A DNA stretch of 21,479 nucleotides from Ichthyophonus hoferi (GCA_002751075.1 NAOQ01000718.1:9627-31105), one strand, 5' to 3'. Counted from the stretch's first letter, positions 1 to 11,100 are shown. Numbers and translations are program-made. Notes: generated by a model not told the origin, from the letters alone.

Positions 1-43
<43 letters not shown>
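1..43. repeat. (TA)n microsatellite
   Basis: Uninterrupted TA dinucleotide run at the left edge of the window. Confidence 0.95.
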
Positions 44-48
<5 letters not shown>

Positions 49-730
49 CACTAGATAAGGATTGGCTATATATAAATAAAAAAAATATAAAATATTTTAT
101 TGTAATATTATAGTTTTTGATCCTTGTGATCTCCATTACCCCTGTGACTTTATTCGTGACAAATTATACAACACTTTTATTCTTTTTTATGTGTTGTTAT
201 CTAAATGGTTTAGTTTATATTATTTTAACTTTAAATAAAATAAAATAAATTGAAAATATTAAAATAAATTATATTTGGATTTTTTTTCTATTTTTATTGA
301 TATATTAACATATTTATTTTTTCCTATTGTATTGTTTTTGCTATTAAATATTTTAAATCATTAAATAGCCATTCAAAACGCAGTATATAAGCATATATGC
401 ATTTATAATTGAGATATAATTTATATATTTGTGTATGTGTACGTATTTTTATAATTATAGACCAGATTAATTGACCCTACGTTGCCAACATATTTTATAT
501 TGAAAAAATCATACATAAACATATGTTAACTTTAATTTTAATATTGCATCTTTTCCTTTTCAGTTTATTATTATTTTATATCTCTGATTGCCTCCCACAT
601 TTACATATCACACATATTTATAAACGGATATATATTCATTAATTTTAATTTTAATTATCCATTCTCTTCTTTTTATTTATTTTCATCCACTTCCCTAAGT
701 AGCTTACACATTAACCAATCATTGCCTTAG
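44..730. other. AT-rich non-coding stretch, probable HAUS3-like intron
   Basis: Very AT-rich, with no convincing exon on either strand. It ends in a pyrimidine-rich acceptor (ccttag) directly before the first HAUS3-like exon, so it is probably the intron upstream of that exon. Confidence 0.6.
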
Positions 731-869
731 ACACGCCGCGATCGGAAGTAGCTGTGTTAACAGTGGAGGCGTTAGTTCAGCGAGCCAATAGTCTGGCGGC
801 AGGAGTGCACGAGGATCGCTGTTGTATGGCCGAATGTTACGCGCAGCTTGATGCCATGCAGACATGCCT
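731..869 (+). CDS. HAUS3: HAUS3-like augmin subunit, internal exon 1 of 4 seen
   Basis: Open in one frame for 45 codons after a ccttag acceptor; the donor is GTAGGT and the exon ends with two bases of a Leu codon (phase 2). The peptide is helical and Leu/Ala-rich (VEALVQRANSLAAGVHEDR, then AECYAQLDAMQTC), as expected for a coiled-coil subunit. The other frames contain stops. On its own this exon is not diagnostic; the assignment rests on the last two exons. The gene's N-terminal part lies left of the window. Confidence 0.65.
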
Positions 870-1069
870 GTAGGTGGATAACTTTAACCAACTAAGTTAA
901 TTGGATACTTTTATGTTTAGTGCCATGACTTGTGGTGTGCTTACAGGCAATCCAACTATATAGCTATTCCAATTATATATCATACTACTTCAAATCCCAT
1001 TTTAACTTTTTATTATATTCTATTCCAGATTAATTATTATATATTACATTATATTATCCCATTTGGTAT

Positions 1070-1215
1070 GTCTGTATGATATTATAATACTGCATAAGAC
1101 TGCATAAGACTATATAATACCCTACCATACTACATACTATATCATACTATATGTTAGTACATTATACCGTACTGTATTGTACAATATAATACTATATTAT
1201 ACTATACCATACTAT
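1070..1215. repeat. Degenerate TACTATA-type simple repeat in an intron
   Basis: Many imperfect copies of ATACTATA/CATACTATAT in the intron between the first two HAUS3-like exons. No coding signal. This is low-complexity DNA, not a mobile element. Confidence 0.6.
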
Positions 1216-1439
1216 ATCACATCACATCATATATTATTATTAACAACCACTTATAACTAGACTTTGAAGTATACCATATTATACGTACTATATACATTAT
1301 GTTACTAAACCAATCAATAAAAAGAAAGATAATATATCATTCTATTATTAACACTGATACATATATCTATATATAGTAGTATATTTTATGTAGTAATGCA
1401 TTATATATATCATTCTATTATTAACTCTAATATATATAG

Positions 1440-1515
1440 GCAAGAGGCGGTTGGTGTATTGTCAGCTATTCTTTATGCTGATTCGTCCACAAGCCAACCA
1501 ATCATGACACCTAAG
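1440..1515 (+). CDS. HAUS3: HAUS3-like augmin subunit, exon 2 of 4 seen
   Basis: The acceptor is tatatatag and the donor is AAG|GTACC. The first base completes the Leu codon split by the previous intron; 25 codons follow (QEAVGVLSAILYADSSTS...) and the exon ends in phase 0. The segment LSAILYADSS sits where, from memory, vertebrate HAUS3 has a similar LCDTLYQGG-type stretch shortly before its C-terminal helix. No stop in this frame. Confidence 0.65.
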
Positions 1516-1947
1516 GTACCTGCTTTCTACTATATAGCCCTGGTTGCTAGACATGACTCTTAAACTGTTTTGCTATTGTATAATGTATAATTATTCATTG
1601 AGTTAGATATACATATGTATGTATTCATGATTGGTGGTTAGTGAGAGGGAGAGAGGAAGAGAGAGATAATGATTGGTAGGATAGGAGAATAAGAAGGCAA
1701 TAGGTAGAGTGTGTTATATTGTAGTACAGTGTAGTGTATTGCCTTATATTATATTATACTATACGTTATTAATATATAAATATTTCATTCATAGTCCTAT
1801 CTTCCCTTTTGATAATCACCTTTCTTTTACATAAAGACATTCTGGCTAATCCTTTTTCATTTACATATTTTCATTTATATTGTTTTGGTTTTTTCCATTA
1901 CTCTTTCTCTCTCCCTCTCCCTGTCACTTCTTTATTCTACCAACCAG
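1516..1947. other. Intron of the HAUS3-like gene
   Basis: 432 nt with a GA-rich patch near 1640-1670 and a long CT-rich tract before the acceptor (ctaccaaccag). Nothing else seen. Confidence 0.6.
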
Positions 1948-2043
1948 GCAGTAAGCACTGGTATGTCTGACCTTGAAGGCCATATATTAAAGTTAGCCAA
2001 TGAACTGGACCAGTTAATACAAGACCAAACGCGGAGAAAGCAG
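1948..2043 (+). CDS. HAUS3: HAUS3-like augmin subunit, exon 3 of 4 seen
   Basis: 96 nt, 32 codons, phase 0 at both ends; acceptor ccaaccag, donor CAG|GTAAGC. The peptide has amphipathic helix character (DLEGHILKLANELDQLIQDQ followed by TRRKQ). Recalled vertebrate HAUS3 has an equivalent stretch of form ELxxQxxKxxxxLxxLxxL, then a KTKRK-like basic patch, at this distance from the C-terminus. That makes this one of the two most informative exons. Confidence 0.7.
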
Positions 2044-2729
2044 GTAAGCTAATATTAATGAGAATTGTTATGTATTAATATATATATATATATATAAATG
2101 TGTATTAGTATATATATATATGTGTGTGTATTACAGAGAGTGTACTCTCTGGACTCCGTACATTGTAGGCCCTGTTACGTAAAATTTATATTAAAATACT
2201 GAATGGCACCACTTTTAACATAATATGTGGTATAACATATATACATTTCAAAAGTACCAACCATATAGCCTCCAAGTCCCTTCTCTTTCTTCCTCCCTCT
2301 CCCTCTCTCCCTTCTTTCTCCCCCGATTTTACCTTGGTCATTGTATATATTTCTTTGTGTTGCCTCATTATCATTTCAATATATCCTGGTTTGGTTTAAT
2401 GATTTAATTTATTATATTAATTCACAAGGCCATCTGTTCCAGTGCTAATAGGTTGTTTATTTTTATAGTACGGGTTTCATTATAATAATTAAAGAAATAT
2501 AAATAACCCATTATATATTTGTTTATCAATAGCCACCAGATTAATTAATATTTAATAGAACACCCCATTGAATAAATAAATTTAATTATATATACACCCA
2601 TATCATTGGATTATTAAATACTATAATCGGGTATAGAAACTAAATTTAGTAAAAATGGAATGAAACAGTATAATCATATAGTGAAATGGTTTAGATGAGC
2701 GGGGTCTAACATCATAGCTGTACCTATAG
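2044..2729. other. Intron of the HAUS3-like gene with TA-repeats and a CT-rich tract
   Basis: 686 nt containing (TA)n at about 2078-2097 and 2110-2124 and a strongly CT-rich patch at about 2280-2325. The open frames over the CT-rich patch are low-complexity artefacts. It ends with the acceptor ctatag. Confidence 0.6.
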
Positions 2730-2894
2730 ATGCTTGTGGATAACCCCTTATTGGAGGGCAAGAGGGACCTCTTTGTGAAATTTTATATGGACCCCCCTGC
2801 ACTACACCAGACTATAGAGGACCTTAGAAGGAGGGTAGAGGCTCATGCTGTGTCATCCTATCATAGCACAGTTGAAGATAATGCATTGTTATGA
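2730..2894 (+). CDS. HAUS3: HAUS3-like augmin subunit, terminal coding exon
   Basis: 54 codons plus TGA at 2892-2894, phase 0 at the acceptor (cctatag). The peptide contains LLEGKRDLFVKFYMDPPAL, then TIEDLRRRVEAHAV. This follows the C-terminal pattern I recall for animal HAUS3: a basic residue, (E/D)(F/L)(Y/F)VYF, an acidic turn, an L..(I/V)(V/I)E.L helix and an A.A(V/H) end, with the stop nearby. Augmin has eight subunits (HAUS1-8) and loads gamma-tubulin onto existing spindle microtubules. The starting ATG is codon 1 of the exon but is internal to the protein. The family call is from memory, without a search. Confidence 0.7.
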   Translation: MLVDNPLLEGKRDLFVKFYMDPPALHQTIEDLRRRVEAHAVSSYHSTVEDNALL

Positions 2895-3700
2895 TTGGGT
2901 TATTGGTGGGGAAGAGAGGATTGAGGAGAGGATTATAGGCGGAGGACCATTGGCTTTCTTAATTAACCTTTTTTCTTAATTAACCTTTTTACTCTTATTA
3001 ATTAATTGATTTATTATACATAAATTTAGAGGTTGTTTATTTGATTAAGTTGTTTGTGGTATATAGAAAATGTATCCATGTATCTGTGTATCTATCTATG
3101 CATACAATAATGCTATTGTGTATAATCGGTTTGCCATACCTAATATATTGCAATGTTGAAGTATTTCAGACCTTACTGGTGTTTGGCCAAATGCTTCATG
3201 ATATCTTGTACAAAAATACTCGTTGTTTATGTAGCATTGAACCTCTAAATGTTAAGTAGCGTTAAGAACGAGGTTTCACTTGGTAATTTGGAGTTAGACA
3301 TTCATTATTATTAATTATTTAATTGCATGATGTCATTAATTGTAGTAAGTAGGACTAGATGTTCAGTGCAGTCTAGAACGTCAATTTACCGTGGTTTTAA
3401 ATAGTACTGGTCATTGATATTTAATTACACACACATAGTGATTGATGATGCATATGTAATACATAACATCCCGAATGGTCCTTTAAATAATCATTAGGCG
3501 ATATGTTGCTGACAACATGTTGGATAACAGTTAGATTGAGTTCTTATTGATAATATACTTATCTCAAATGGCTATCACCTGGTCAACTGGTATTGATTTG
3601 ATTCAACAATTGGGCAATCAGCAATCATAGACTTAGTCTAGATCTTGTTTTCATAGCGTGTAACTATAAAGTTAATTATATAAAATTTGTCTGTTTTAAG

Positions 3701-3896
3701 GAGTAGTAGTGACAGTTAGAAGAAGAGATATTTCAACTCCTGTCGAACGATTCAAACGCAAGACTACCACGGTAACTACAACTAAATTGGGATCTATAGG
3801 TAAAACGAAACAGCGGGCACAGCTCTCCTCCAACAAGTGATGAGGATACATCGCAAAGAGTGTTTGCGGACTTTCAAATTATCATTTATCCAGAGT
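3701..3896. other. GC-richer island with overlapping open frames, unassigned
   Basis: After a tgttttaag acceptor-like site at 3700, one + frame is open to a TGA at 3838-3840 (45 codons, basic, including TPVERFKRKTTT). A second + frame is open from about 3800 and includes SSPPTSDEDTSQRVFADFQ. A minus frame over the same DNA is also open for about 60 codons. No homology is recognised. Because three frames are open at once, open length alone cannot show coding here. It could be a terminal exon, a decayed gene, or simply stop-poor sequence. Confidence 0.25.
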
Positions 3897-3992
3897 CTAG
3901 TTAAGGAAAAGAGGGTTGTCATATGTCAGTAGATAGTGATGCCGAATATACGTTCAGCAGAGCAGAATATGGCCCTATTATCATTATTATAG

Positions 3993-4038
3993 CTATTACT
4001 ATTACTATTACTATTACTATTACTGTTATTATTATTAT
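3993..4038. repeat. (ATTACT)n / (ATT)n microsatellite
   Basis: About five copies of ATTACT followed by ATT repeats. It gives an artificial hydrophobic Ile/Thr run in one + frame, which should not be taken for a membrane segment. Confidence 0.85.
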
Positions 4039-4219
4039 GCAGTCATATAGATTGTTAAGAGCCTATGGGTTGTAGTCCAACTCAGTGTTATTATTTATTG
4101 GTTGCAATCAATTGTTGAAAATTAATCTTTAGTATTACCAGTGCTTAGTGGTTTAGAGAGTTTAACATCGTTCTTCTCAGGATAGATTATTTAGAAAGCT
4201 TACGGTATGACATTAATTT

Positions 4220-4313
4220 ATGGAGAAAATATTTTATGGATGGATGCTTGCATTGGTGCTGCAAGTCACCTTAACGGCTGGCTGCTATAGGAAGAGCTCT
4301 CCATTCAACCTGG
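4220..4313 (+). CDS. Signal-peptide exon of a tentative small secreted-protein gene
   Basis: ATG plus 30 further codons, then one base and the donor G|GTATGT (phase 1). The peptide starts MEKIFYGWMLALVLQVTLTA and continues GCYRKSS: a basic n-region, a hydrophobic core of about 12 residues and a small-residue A-G-C end, a good classical signal peptide. Secreted-protein genes often have a phase-1 intron just after the signal peptide, as here. A second in-frame ATG lies 8 codons in. No homologue is recognised. It runs towards the large minus-strand gene, so the two would be convergent. Confidence 0.4.
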
Positions 4314-4399
4314 GTATGTTCTACATCAAGAGTTAATATATCTCATGTTTTAAATTAGAATGTATATGGTTAGCCTATCTACCCCGTGTACTGTCACAG

Positions 4400-4420
4400 G
4401 TGTTATCCAATTACCCAATG
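4400..4420 (+). CDS. Candidate 21-nt exon of the small secreted-protein gene
   Basis: The acceptor ctgtcacag and donor G|GTAATC enclose 2+18+1 nt, phase 1 at both ends, coding VIQLPN after a joined Gly. The phase matches the preceding signal-peptide exon. So short an exon could be chance. Confidence 0.25.
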
Positions 4421-4572
4421 GTAATCCTACTTTAAGTTATATATTTGCTAACTGATTGAGGGAATATATCAATAATAGATAGTTGGTTATTTTTACAAGT
4501 ATTTTACATGTACAAAAATATTATTGAGCGAATGTGTTCATGAGTATAGTAAAACCTACTCTTCCTATGTAG

Positions 4573-4604
4573 TTTGCCGACACGTCTTTGGCGATAAACA
4601 ACAC
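4573..4604 (+). CDS. Candidate third exon of the small secreted-protein gene
   Basis: The acceptor ctcttcctatgtag is good and the donor GTATAA is weak. It codes CRHVFGDKQH, entering in phase 1 and leaving in phase 0. If the donor is not used, the frame stops two codons later, which would give an alternative C-terminus. Confidence 0.2.
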
Positions 4605-4690
4605 GTATAAAAAACATAATATATATATACTAAGATATATTATTTTGAAAGAGGTCACTGAACGTATCTATCGCTATTCTATTTGTTCAG

Positions 4691-4747
4691 ACTTTGGTCC
4701 AAAATCATTCCACTAATGAAAGATGTTTTTCCAAGTGGGGGAGTTAA
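4691..4747 (+). CDS. Candidate terminal exon of the small secreted-protein gene
   Basis: Acceptor tatttgttcag, phase 0; 18 codons (TLVQNHSTNERCFSKWGS), then TAA TAA. An AATAAA at 4746-4751 overlaps the stop. Joined to the three upstream pieces it gives a peptide of about 67 residues with a signal peptide and two or three Cys. Another frame over the same DNA stays open longer, so the frame is not certain. Confidence 0.2.
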   Translation, partial: TLVQNHSTNERCFSKWGS

Positions 4748-4821
4748 TAAATACTATCTACGGGTTGTAAGATCAGGTCTATCCTGTCACAAAGCCAGGT
4801 TAATTTAAGCTCACGCAAAAT

Positions 4822-4832
4822 TTTATTTTATT
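4822..4832 (-). terminator. Two overlapping AATAAA poly(A) signals (minus strand)
   Basis: TTTATT occurs twice, overlapping, on the + strand, giving AATAAA motifs on the minus strand about 285 nt past the stop at 5112-5114. It is a plausible 3' end for the long form of the large gene. In AT-rich DNA such hexamers are common by chance. Confidence 0.3.
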
Positions 4833-5111
4833 CACCCATCATTATGTCTGGTTAACTGGCATGGAGTATGTAATAGATCCCGTTACACAATAGGAAGTGT
4901 TTATATTTGAGCTTCAAGTCACATATTTTAATTGAAACTGCATAATAACTATATGACAGCCTAAAAGACTATTATTTAATGTAATCTAAATTGACTGGTT
5001 TGTTGTTTCCATGGTAGTTCAGTTAAAGAAATAGCTTGAGGCAGATATACTATAAGTAGGGATGACATATCAATCAAGGAAGTTATTGAGGAGCCTTGTT
5101 CCTGAAGTATT

Positions 5112-5194
5112 TTAGTTACCATGCCCAGAGATTGTACCTAGATAGAGAATTGTAATCAGGCTTTTGAATTTCTTAGGCAATAGTATTTGTAATC
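5112..5194 (-). CDS. Candidate C-terminal exon of the large modular gene (model B)
   Basis: After an acceptor ending ctataaag, phase 1, the frame codes LQILLPKKFKSLITILYL and continues with GTISGHGN and a TAA at 5112-5114. A G|GTACAA donor at 5138/5137 is also phase 1, so the exon could be internal. It has a basic patch then a short hydrophobic stretch, and no recognised domain. Confidence 0.3.
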
Positions 5195-8100
5195 CTTTAT
5201 AGTTACAACGCGTTTATATTTGTAATGTATGTGTATATACTTATTACCCCCTGATTCCGTCCATTCCATAATTGAGAAATGATCCACCCAGTCTAGCTCT
5301 AAGAGTGTATCAATATTTATTCTATTTTGTATTCTAAATTAATGCCCTCAACCAATTTAGAGCAGAATGCATTTTAAACCTCGTCTTCCATCAAACGTAC
5401 TAATACATAATACACAGACCCGGATTTAAAACAATATTCAGACTATACTTTTATAGTCGCGATAGCCGAGAGGAGTGGATAGAGTGGAAATTGGTAATTG
5501 TGTATATATAGAAAAAAAAGAAAAAAAAGTAGATAGTGGGATATTGTACAAGTGTTTGCTGTAGGCACATATGGGTGTGTGATGGGGAAAGAGAACAGGA
5601 ATACTTACTTAAAAAGACATAGTCTGTGCGGATAGAATTATTGTGGCCTCTAACAATGACCTTAGGGTCACCAGGCCCCTTTGGTATGATTCCCTGCCTA
5701 TCAGAGGTGACACTCAGAGTATACTCTCCCACAGGTACGTTGTTGAATGTGTAGGCACCATTATGATTGGATTTTGTATGGGTAATTACACTACCAGTAG
5801 AGGAGTCGAGCAGAGTAACCAAGGCATCAGGGATACATTCATTGTTATCAAGGGCCATGTTGTGATTTGTATCCGTATAGACGTACCCCTTGACCACACT
5901 GTTGCCGCGACCACCGGAAGTATGTGTAGATGCAGGATCTTAAATAAAGTATTTTAATACGTTAGTTTATTTCTCGTCCGAATAACACGTTATAGAAAAC
6001 ATAGGAAGATGAGATCATAATAGTGAACAGAAATACAAAAATGAGGCAAGCGTCGATAAATCGCCATTATATACTTAATAAAATGAACACGTGTGGATAT
6101 ATGATAATAGGACTGAGAAAGCAAAAAAATAAATGAGTTAACAAATATTGGGCAATTGGGGGGAGGGGTACTTGGTAGAGTTAGAAGAAAAAGAATTAAT
6201 AATATGAGAGAAAGAGATACAGTTGGCTTGAATGTGATATACATTACAATTGAGCTACACGGGGTGTATTGTTATTTTCACTTACTGGAGAGAAAAGCAA
6301 AATTGATAACCCTGATCTCTCCACCCAGAATGTTGAGGCTAGAAATCTTAGTACTAGAATGCTCTAAATTAGTAGGGCAAGACCTAATGGTGTAGGCGGC
6401 AGGTTTGACATTACTAAATATGTAATTTCCCTGATAGTCAGATATAGCACGGACAACACCTCCAGTCAAAGAGTCTGTAAGAAGAACACATGCTGCTTTC
6501 AAGCCCTCTCCCTTATCAGGGTGGGAGTTCCTATTGCTATCAATGTAGATCATGCCCTTAATAATGCTAATGGCTCTATCAGCAGGAGGGTCAATGGGGC
6601 CTATGTGAATGAGGGAGATAGAGTTAGATCAATTTGGGTTTAGTTGAACGATTGATATCTTCTTGCTTACAATTATTCAGCACCAACGTTATGTATATCT
6701 GATAAAGTGGGAAGTAGCATCTCAGATAGTTTGACTTTAGCGTAATAAACAACTTAGTATATATATTTATAAATAAATGTAAAATGTAAAAACAAATAAG
6801 GGAAGGGTGTGTAAAATTATGAATGAGTCAGAAATTATTGAGTTGTGCTAAGAAAAAAATGGGATAATAGTAAATATATGCCTAAATTACACAAAGGTAT
6901 ATACATATTCATGTATGTAATCTGGTTTTATGCATCAAATTTACATGTGTTGTGTACGAAGTTGGTTATATGCTATAATATAGATTGGAAAAATTATCGT
7001 ATTGTTTTTTGAAAGTAATAATTTAGTATATTAACAGCATTTGCACGACTTGTTTCCCACTTACCAGTTATGGTCTTAAACACAAAGTCTACTACTTTGT
7101 GATCTCCGGTGTACCCAATCTGTACTTCCATGGGGGTAATATTAATTATATCATCCTGTGTGGTAATGACTCGAAGCACATAGATGCCATGCGGGATTCC
7201 AGTAATTCGATATGTGCCTTTGGAGTTAACGGGGAAAGATCCAATAGTTTTGCCATTGGCATCATCCACTTCAATCTTGGCATCCTTTATAACATTTTCG
7301 CCAATGTCAAAGTCCGTATCATCATTTTCGTCGAGGAAAACACGACCACCAATGGGACAGTTGTATACTTCAGGTTGAGCTGTTTTATGAAGTAAAATAA
7401 AGAAGAGAAAGACGAAGAAGATGATAGTAGGTAAAAACATGTATCAAAATTTAATCATATATCTAATCTACACAGATATTATAAATCTTTTCCATATGTG
7501 AAAACATTGGGTAGAAATAACAATGGTGATATTGCCCAAGTAATAAAACATGGATGGAGAAAACATAAACAGATTTTAAAGAGAGAGACGACAAGATATT
7601 GCAGACTTTGTTACAGTTATTTTCACAGGATAATAAACAATTTACCATCATCGCGGAAGACAAAGTCCACAGTGTTTTGGGTGCCTCCAGCTGCCACTCT
7701 AACTACTCTTATTCGAGGGGTCACGGCAACAATGCCAGTCACTACCACTACAGAATGTACAGTGTAGGTTCCAGGGGCCACATCAATGAATTTATACATG
7801 CCTGTATTATCTGCAATAGTAGAAGCAATAGTTTTTCCTTGCGAATTTATCAGACGTACCTCCTGACCAATATAAATAATCTCCCCGGTATCATACAATC
7901 TATTGAAGTTTTTATCATTGTATATTCTTCCTTTAACAATACCTGTAGATAAATATGTATAAGTGTTATGATAAGCTGATGCCAAACCGGTTTATGTCAT
8001 TAATTTGAAAATGCACTTAATAGCACAATGATTGCTCTAAGACGTACTACCTTTGATCCCCAGTCAAAACTACTCTTTAAGGATAAATCCCTGCTCTGAA

Positions 8101-11100
8101 TTCACAGTTGACATTGGGTCCACAACCAATAGCTTATAACTCTTTCTACTACATAGCTTAAACCTTAGTTCTAACTCTCTTACTTGTAAATGTAATATAT
8201 GATTATAATTTTAAATAGAAACAGATAATATTTTGGAATGAACGACTTTTAAAATGGGAATGTTACGCTCTAATTAATAAATAAACAAAGCCTGTGACCT
8301 AATCTATATATAATAGACTAATAGGAATTATAAAGATTATTCAACACTTTTAAAACGCTAAAAAAGTCGAAATGAATTTTTCTGAAAACCAAGCCATTGT
8401 GTACTGTTGAAAGGATCTTGCCTAATCCTACAAATAATGCGATAAAATAAGCCAACAGAATTAAATGATAATTACGACCCAGAGCGATAAGAATTTTACA
8501 AATTACTTACTTTGTGATGGAGAAATAACTGGAACTGTTAGATAAAAGGGAAACCATTTTGTTAGTATATATGGCCTGCTCCATCTCATCCCACACTATA
8601 TTTTTGGTCTTTGTTTTCCTCTCATTCACATGCATGCATAACTAAGAGAAATACGCTTACCATACAGAAAACATTTTTAAAAATAAATAAAAATAAAAAT
8701 GGTTGTGAATACAGTATATACACATGGTGTGTAATATTTTTCCCTATTTCTCACTAATTTCTTATTGCGATCAACGCTATTATATTGCCATTCAGCAATA
8801 ATATACATACCATTGTCACGGAAGACAAAATTGATACTGGTATGAGCAGATAGAGTAAAGGGTCTTTCAATTGGCGTTACAGGCGTAAGCCCGTTAACAC
8901 CAACATCAATTGTGACAGTGTATTGCTCTACTTTCATATCCGCATATATGTCGTTGTTATTATTCTTAATGTCCGTAAATTCATACCAGCCATTATAATC
9001 AGATGTTGTTGACTTTAATATTACATCGCCTTGAACAACAATATCAATAACACTTCCAGCAATGGCTTCGCCCTCATCATACTTATTATTTCCATTCTTG
9101 TCTTTGTAAACACGACCGCTGAGTTCGTTGGTATCATAGGAAGTAAATGGTTCGTCGTCTGTAAAATATTTTGTGCCATTGGTAGATATAAGTAATAATT
9201 GTGAATAAGAAAAGTTGCAGTGTAACACACATACCAATAATAACGAGACAAAAAGGTGTATGTAATGGATTCAGATGTTTTTATAAAGCAAAGATACAGG
9301 CACTATCAGGTGAAATAATGTTCTTTTATATTTATTGTACTAAATGGAAACGAAAAATATGCTTTAAATAAGAAAATTCATAATCTAAGTAAAGAACAGT
9401 GAAAACAAAAATACGTGTAACAGTGAAGAGTATGAAAGTAGTGAATAGTAAAAGTTAAAAAAGGAAGCTGGGGAACAGGAACACACCAATATCACGGAAA
9501 CTAAAGTTCACAGTTGTTGTGGATTTCTGGCTAACTATTGTTATCGGCACTGAACGGGGTGTTATATTGGTAATGTCTTCAACAGAAACCACAGAGGCCA
9601 CCGTGTAGGTACCAGGCGGTACATTCATAATCTTGTACGTGCCATCAGCGAGAGTAGTGGTGGTGGCAATAACCTTACCCTGGCTATTTATTAATTTCAC
9701 AATCTGGCCAGGATATGTGATATCATCATTGTGAATTTTACCCGTAATTGTATCTGAGTGGATCACGTCACCATTCAACTTTTGCTTAGTCGATGCACTT
9801 AGGATTTTTAGATATACTGGAGTTGAGAATAAGCGTGGTACAAAAATAGCATAGATAATAATTTAATGCGGCAATTAAAAATACAAATTATATTCAACCT
9901 GCATTGTATATAATCTTTAACAATAAAAACGTTGACCAATATAAATAATAATGCCAATAACCTCAAACCTATAAAGGCACAGATTAAGTTTAAAATGTAT
10001 TGCAAAAAATATGGAATAGTTCATTTTAGTACTTTGGCCAAATATTCCAAACCCACAGCACTTTAAAATACTATATTCAAAACCAAATACTAAACAATAG
10101 ACCAAAAATGCCAATATTTTATACCCATATTCCCGTATTTAAACTTAAAAACACAATATGGATTTGTATAAGGGAGAATGAGGTAAATATACATATAGAA
10201 AAAATATTAAGAGAAGTACAGAAAAAACAAGATTAGAGGGGGAGAGAAAAAGAGCAGGGGTTTCAAAACTTACTTTCCGCCGGAGACAAAACTTCATCAG
10301 TCAACAGAAAATTAATCAACATGTCAGTATTGCATTTTTAACCCTTTTTTACATAAATGATTCTGTTTTTCGTGTGAGTATTGAACATGCCATAAAATCA
10401 ATATTATTGGTATATTATTTATATATTTTAACTTCCATCTTCCATAAATGCATAAATGCATTAACCAGTACTATAAGAGAGTAGTATTAACCCCCCCCCC
10501 CTTTTTTTTTGGCTTATAGATTGATGGTTTACATTTTATAATACGTTTATAGACAATAGCCTACGGTTACAAAAAAATAAAAACTAATAATATCTGTAAT
10601 AAATCTACATGGGAAAACAAAATGACACAGAAAATAAAAGAAAAAAGGTAGACCTGAAATATATATATATATATATATAAGGACGGATATTAAAGCCATC
10701 ACCAGATATCGTAAAAAAAAAAAAGGAAAAATAAAACCTCAACAGAAAAAATTATTAATAACAGAAACAAAATAATAGAAAATATAACAGTTGGAAAGAG
10801 AGTTTAAATTTGCATACCTTCAGAAAAGAAGCCAAAGTTTATATGTAACTTTCTACGGCCACGAGATACACTGCCTCTCAAACCCGTAGGAGTGGTGTTC
10901 TTTAACCCCATCCTCAATGGGTTAACCCTTAACGAATATCTACCGGCAGGGAGATGCATAAACATGTATCTACCATCTTCCTTGACTGTTTGCATACTTA
11001 ATACTTTCCCTCTGGAGTCGGAAAGTGTGACAGTAGCACCAGTAATAAACGTTTCACCGGCACTGAGTCGCTTGTTTCTGTTTTTGTCAAAGTATACTCT

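Larger units (their letters stand above)
2895..4219. other. Intergenic region between the HAUS3-like gene and the next + strand exon
   Basis: AT-rich. No gene that I can support. It includes the GC-richer island at 3701-3896 and the microsatellite at about 3993-4038, listed separately. A 72-codon + frame at 3041-3259 has no splice context or recognisable domain and looks like chance. Confidence 0.5.

Noticed and set aside
3041-3259. 72-codon + strand frame
   Set aside because: Hydrophobic, AT-driven translation with no splice context, no domain and no continuation.
3960-4075. Membrane-segment-like Ile/Thr run in a + frame
   Set aside because: Produced entirely by the ATTACT/ATT microsatellite.
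4690-4810. Longer alternative + frame reading PLMKDVFPSGGVNKYY and beyond
   Set aside because: Open for under 40 codons, needs a phase-2 upstream exon that was not found, and has no recognised family. Kept only as a reason for doubt about the small gene's last exon.
5643-5957. 104-codon + strand frame
   Set aside because: Shadow of the minus-strand exon for SdrD-B-like domain 9.
7099-7395. + strand frames of 98 and 64 codons
   Set aside because: Antisense shadows of the SdrD-B-like domain 7 exon.
8041-8085. Possible additional linker exon on the minus strand
   Set aside because: Acceptor- and donor-like sites exist but no pairing gives phase 1 in and out without a stop.
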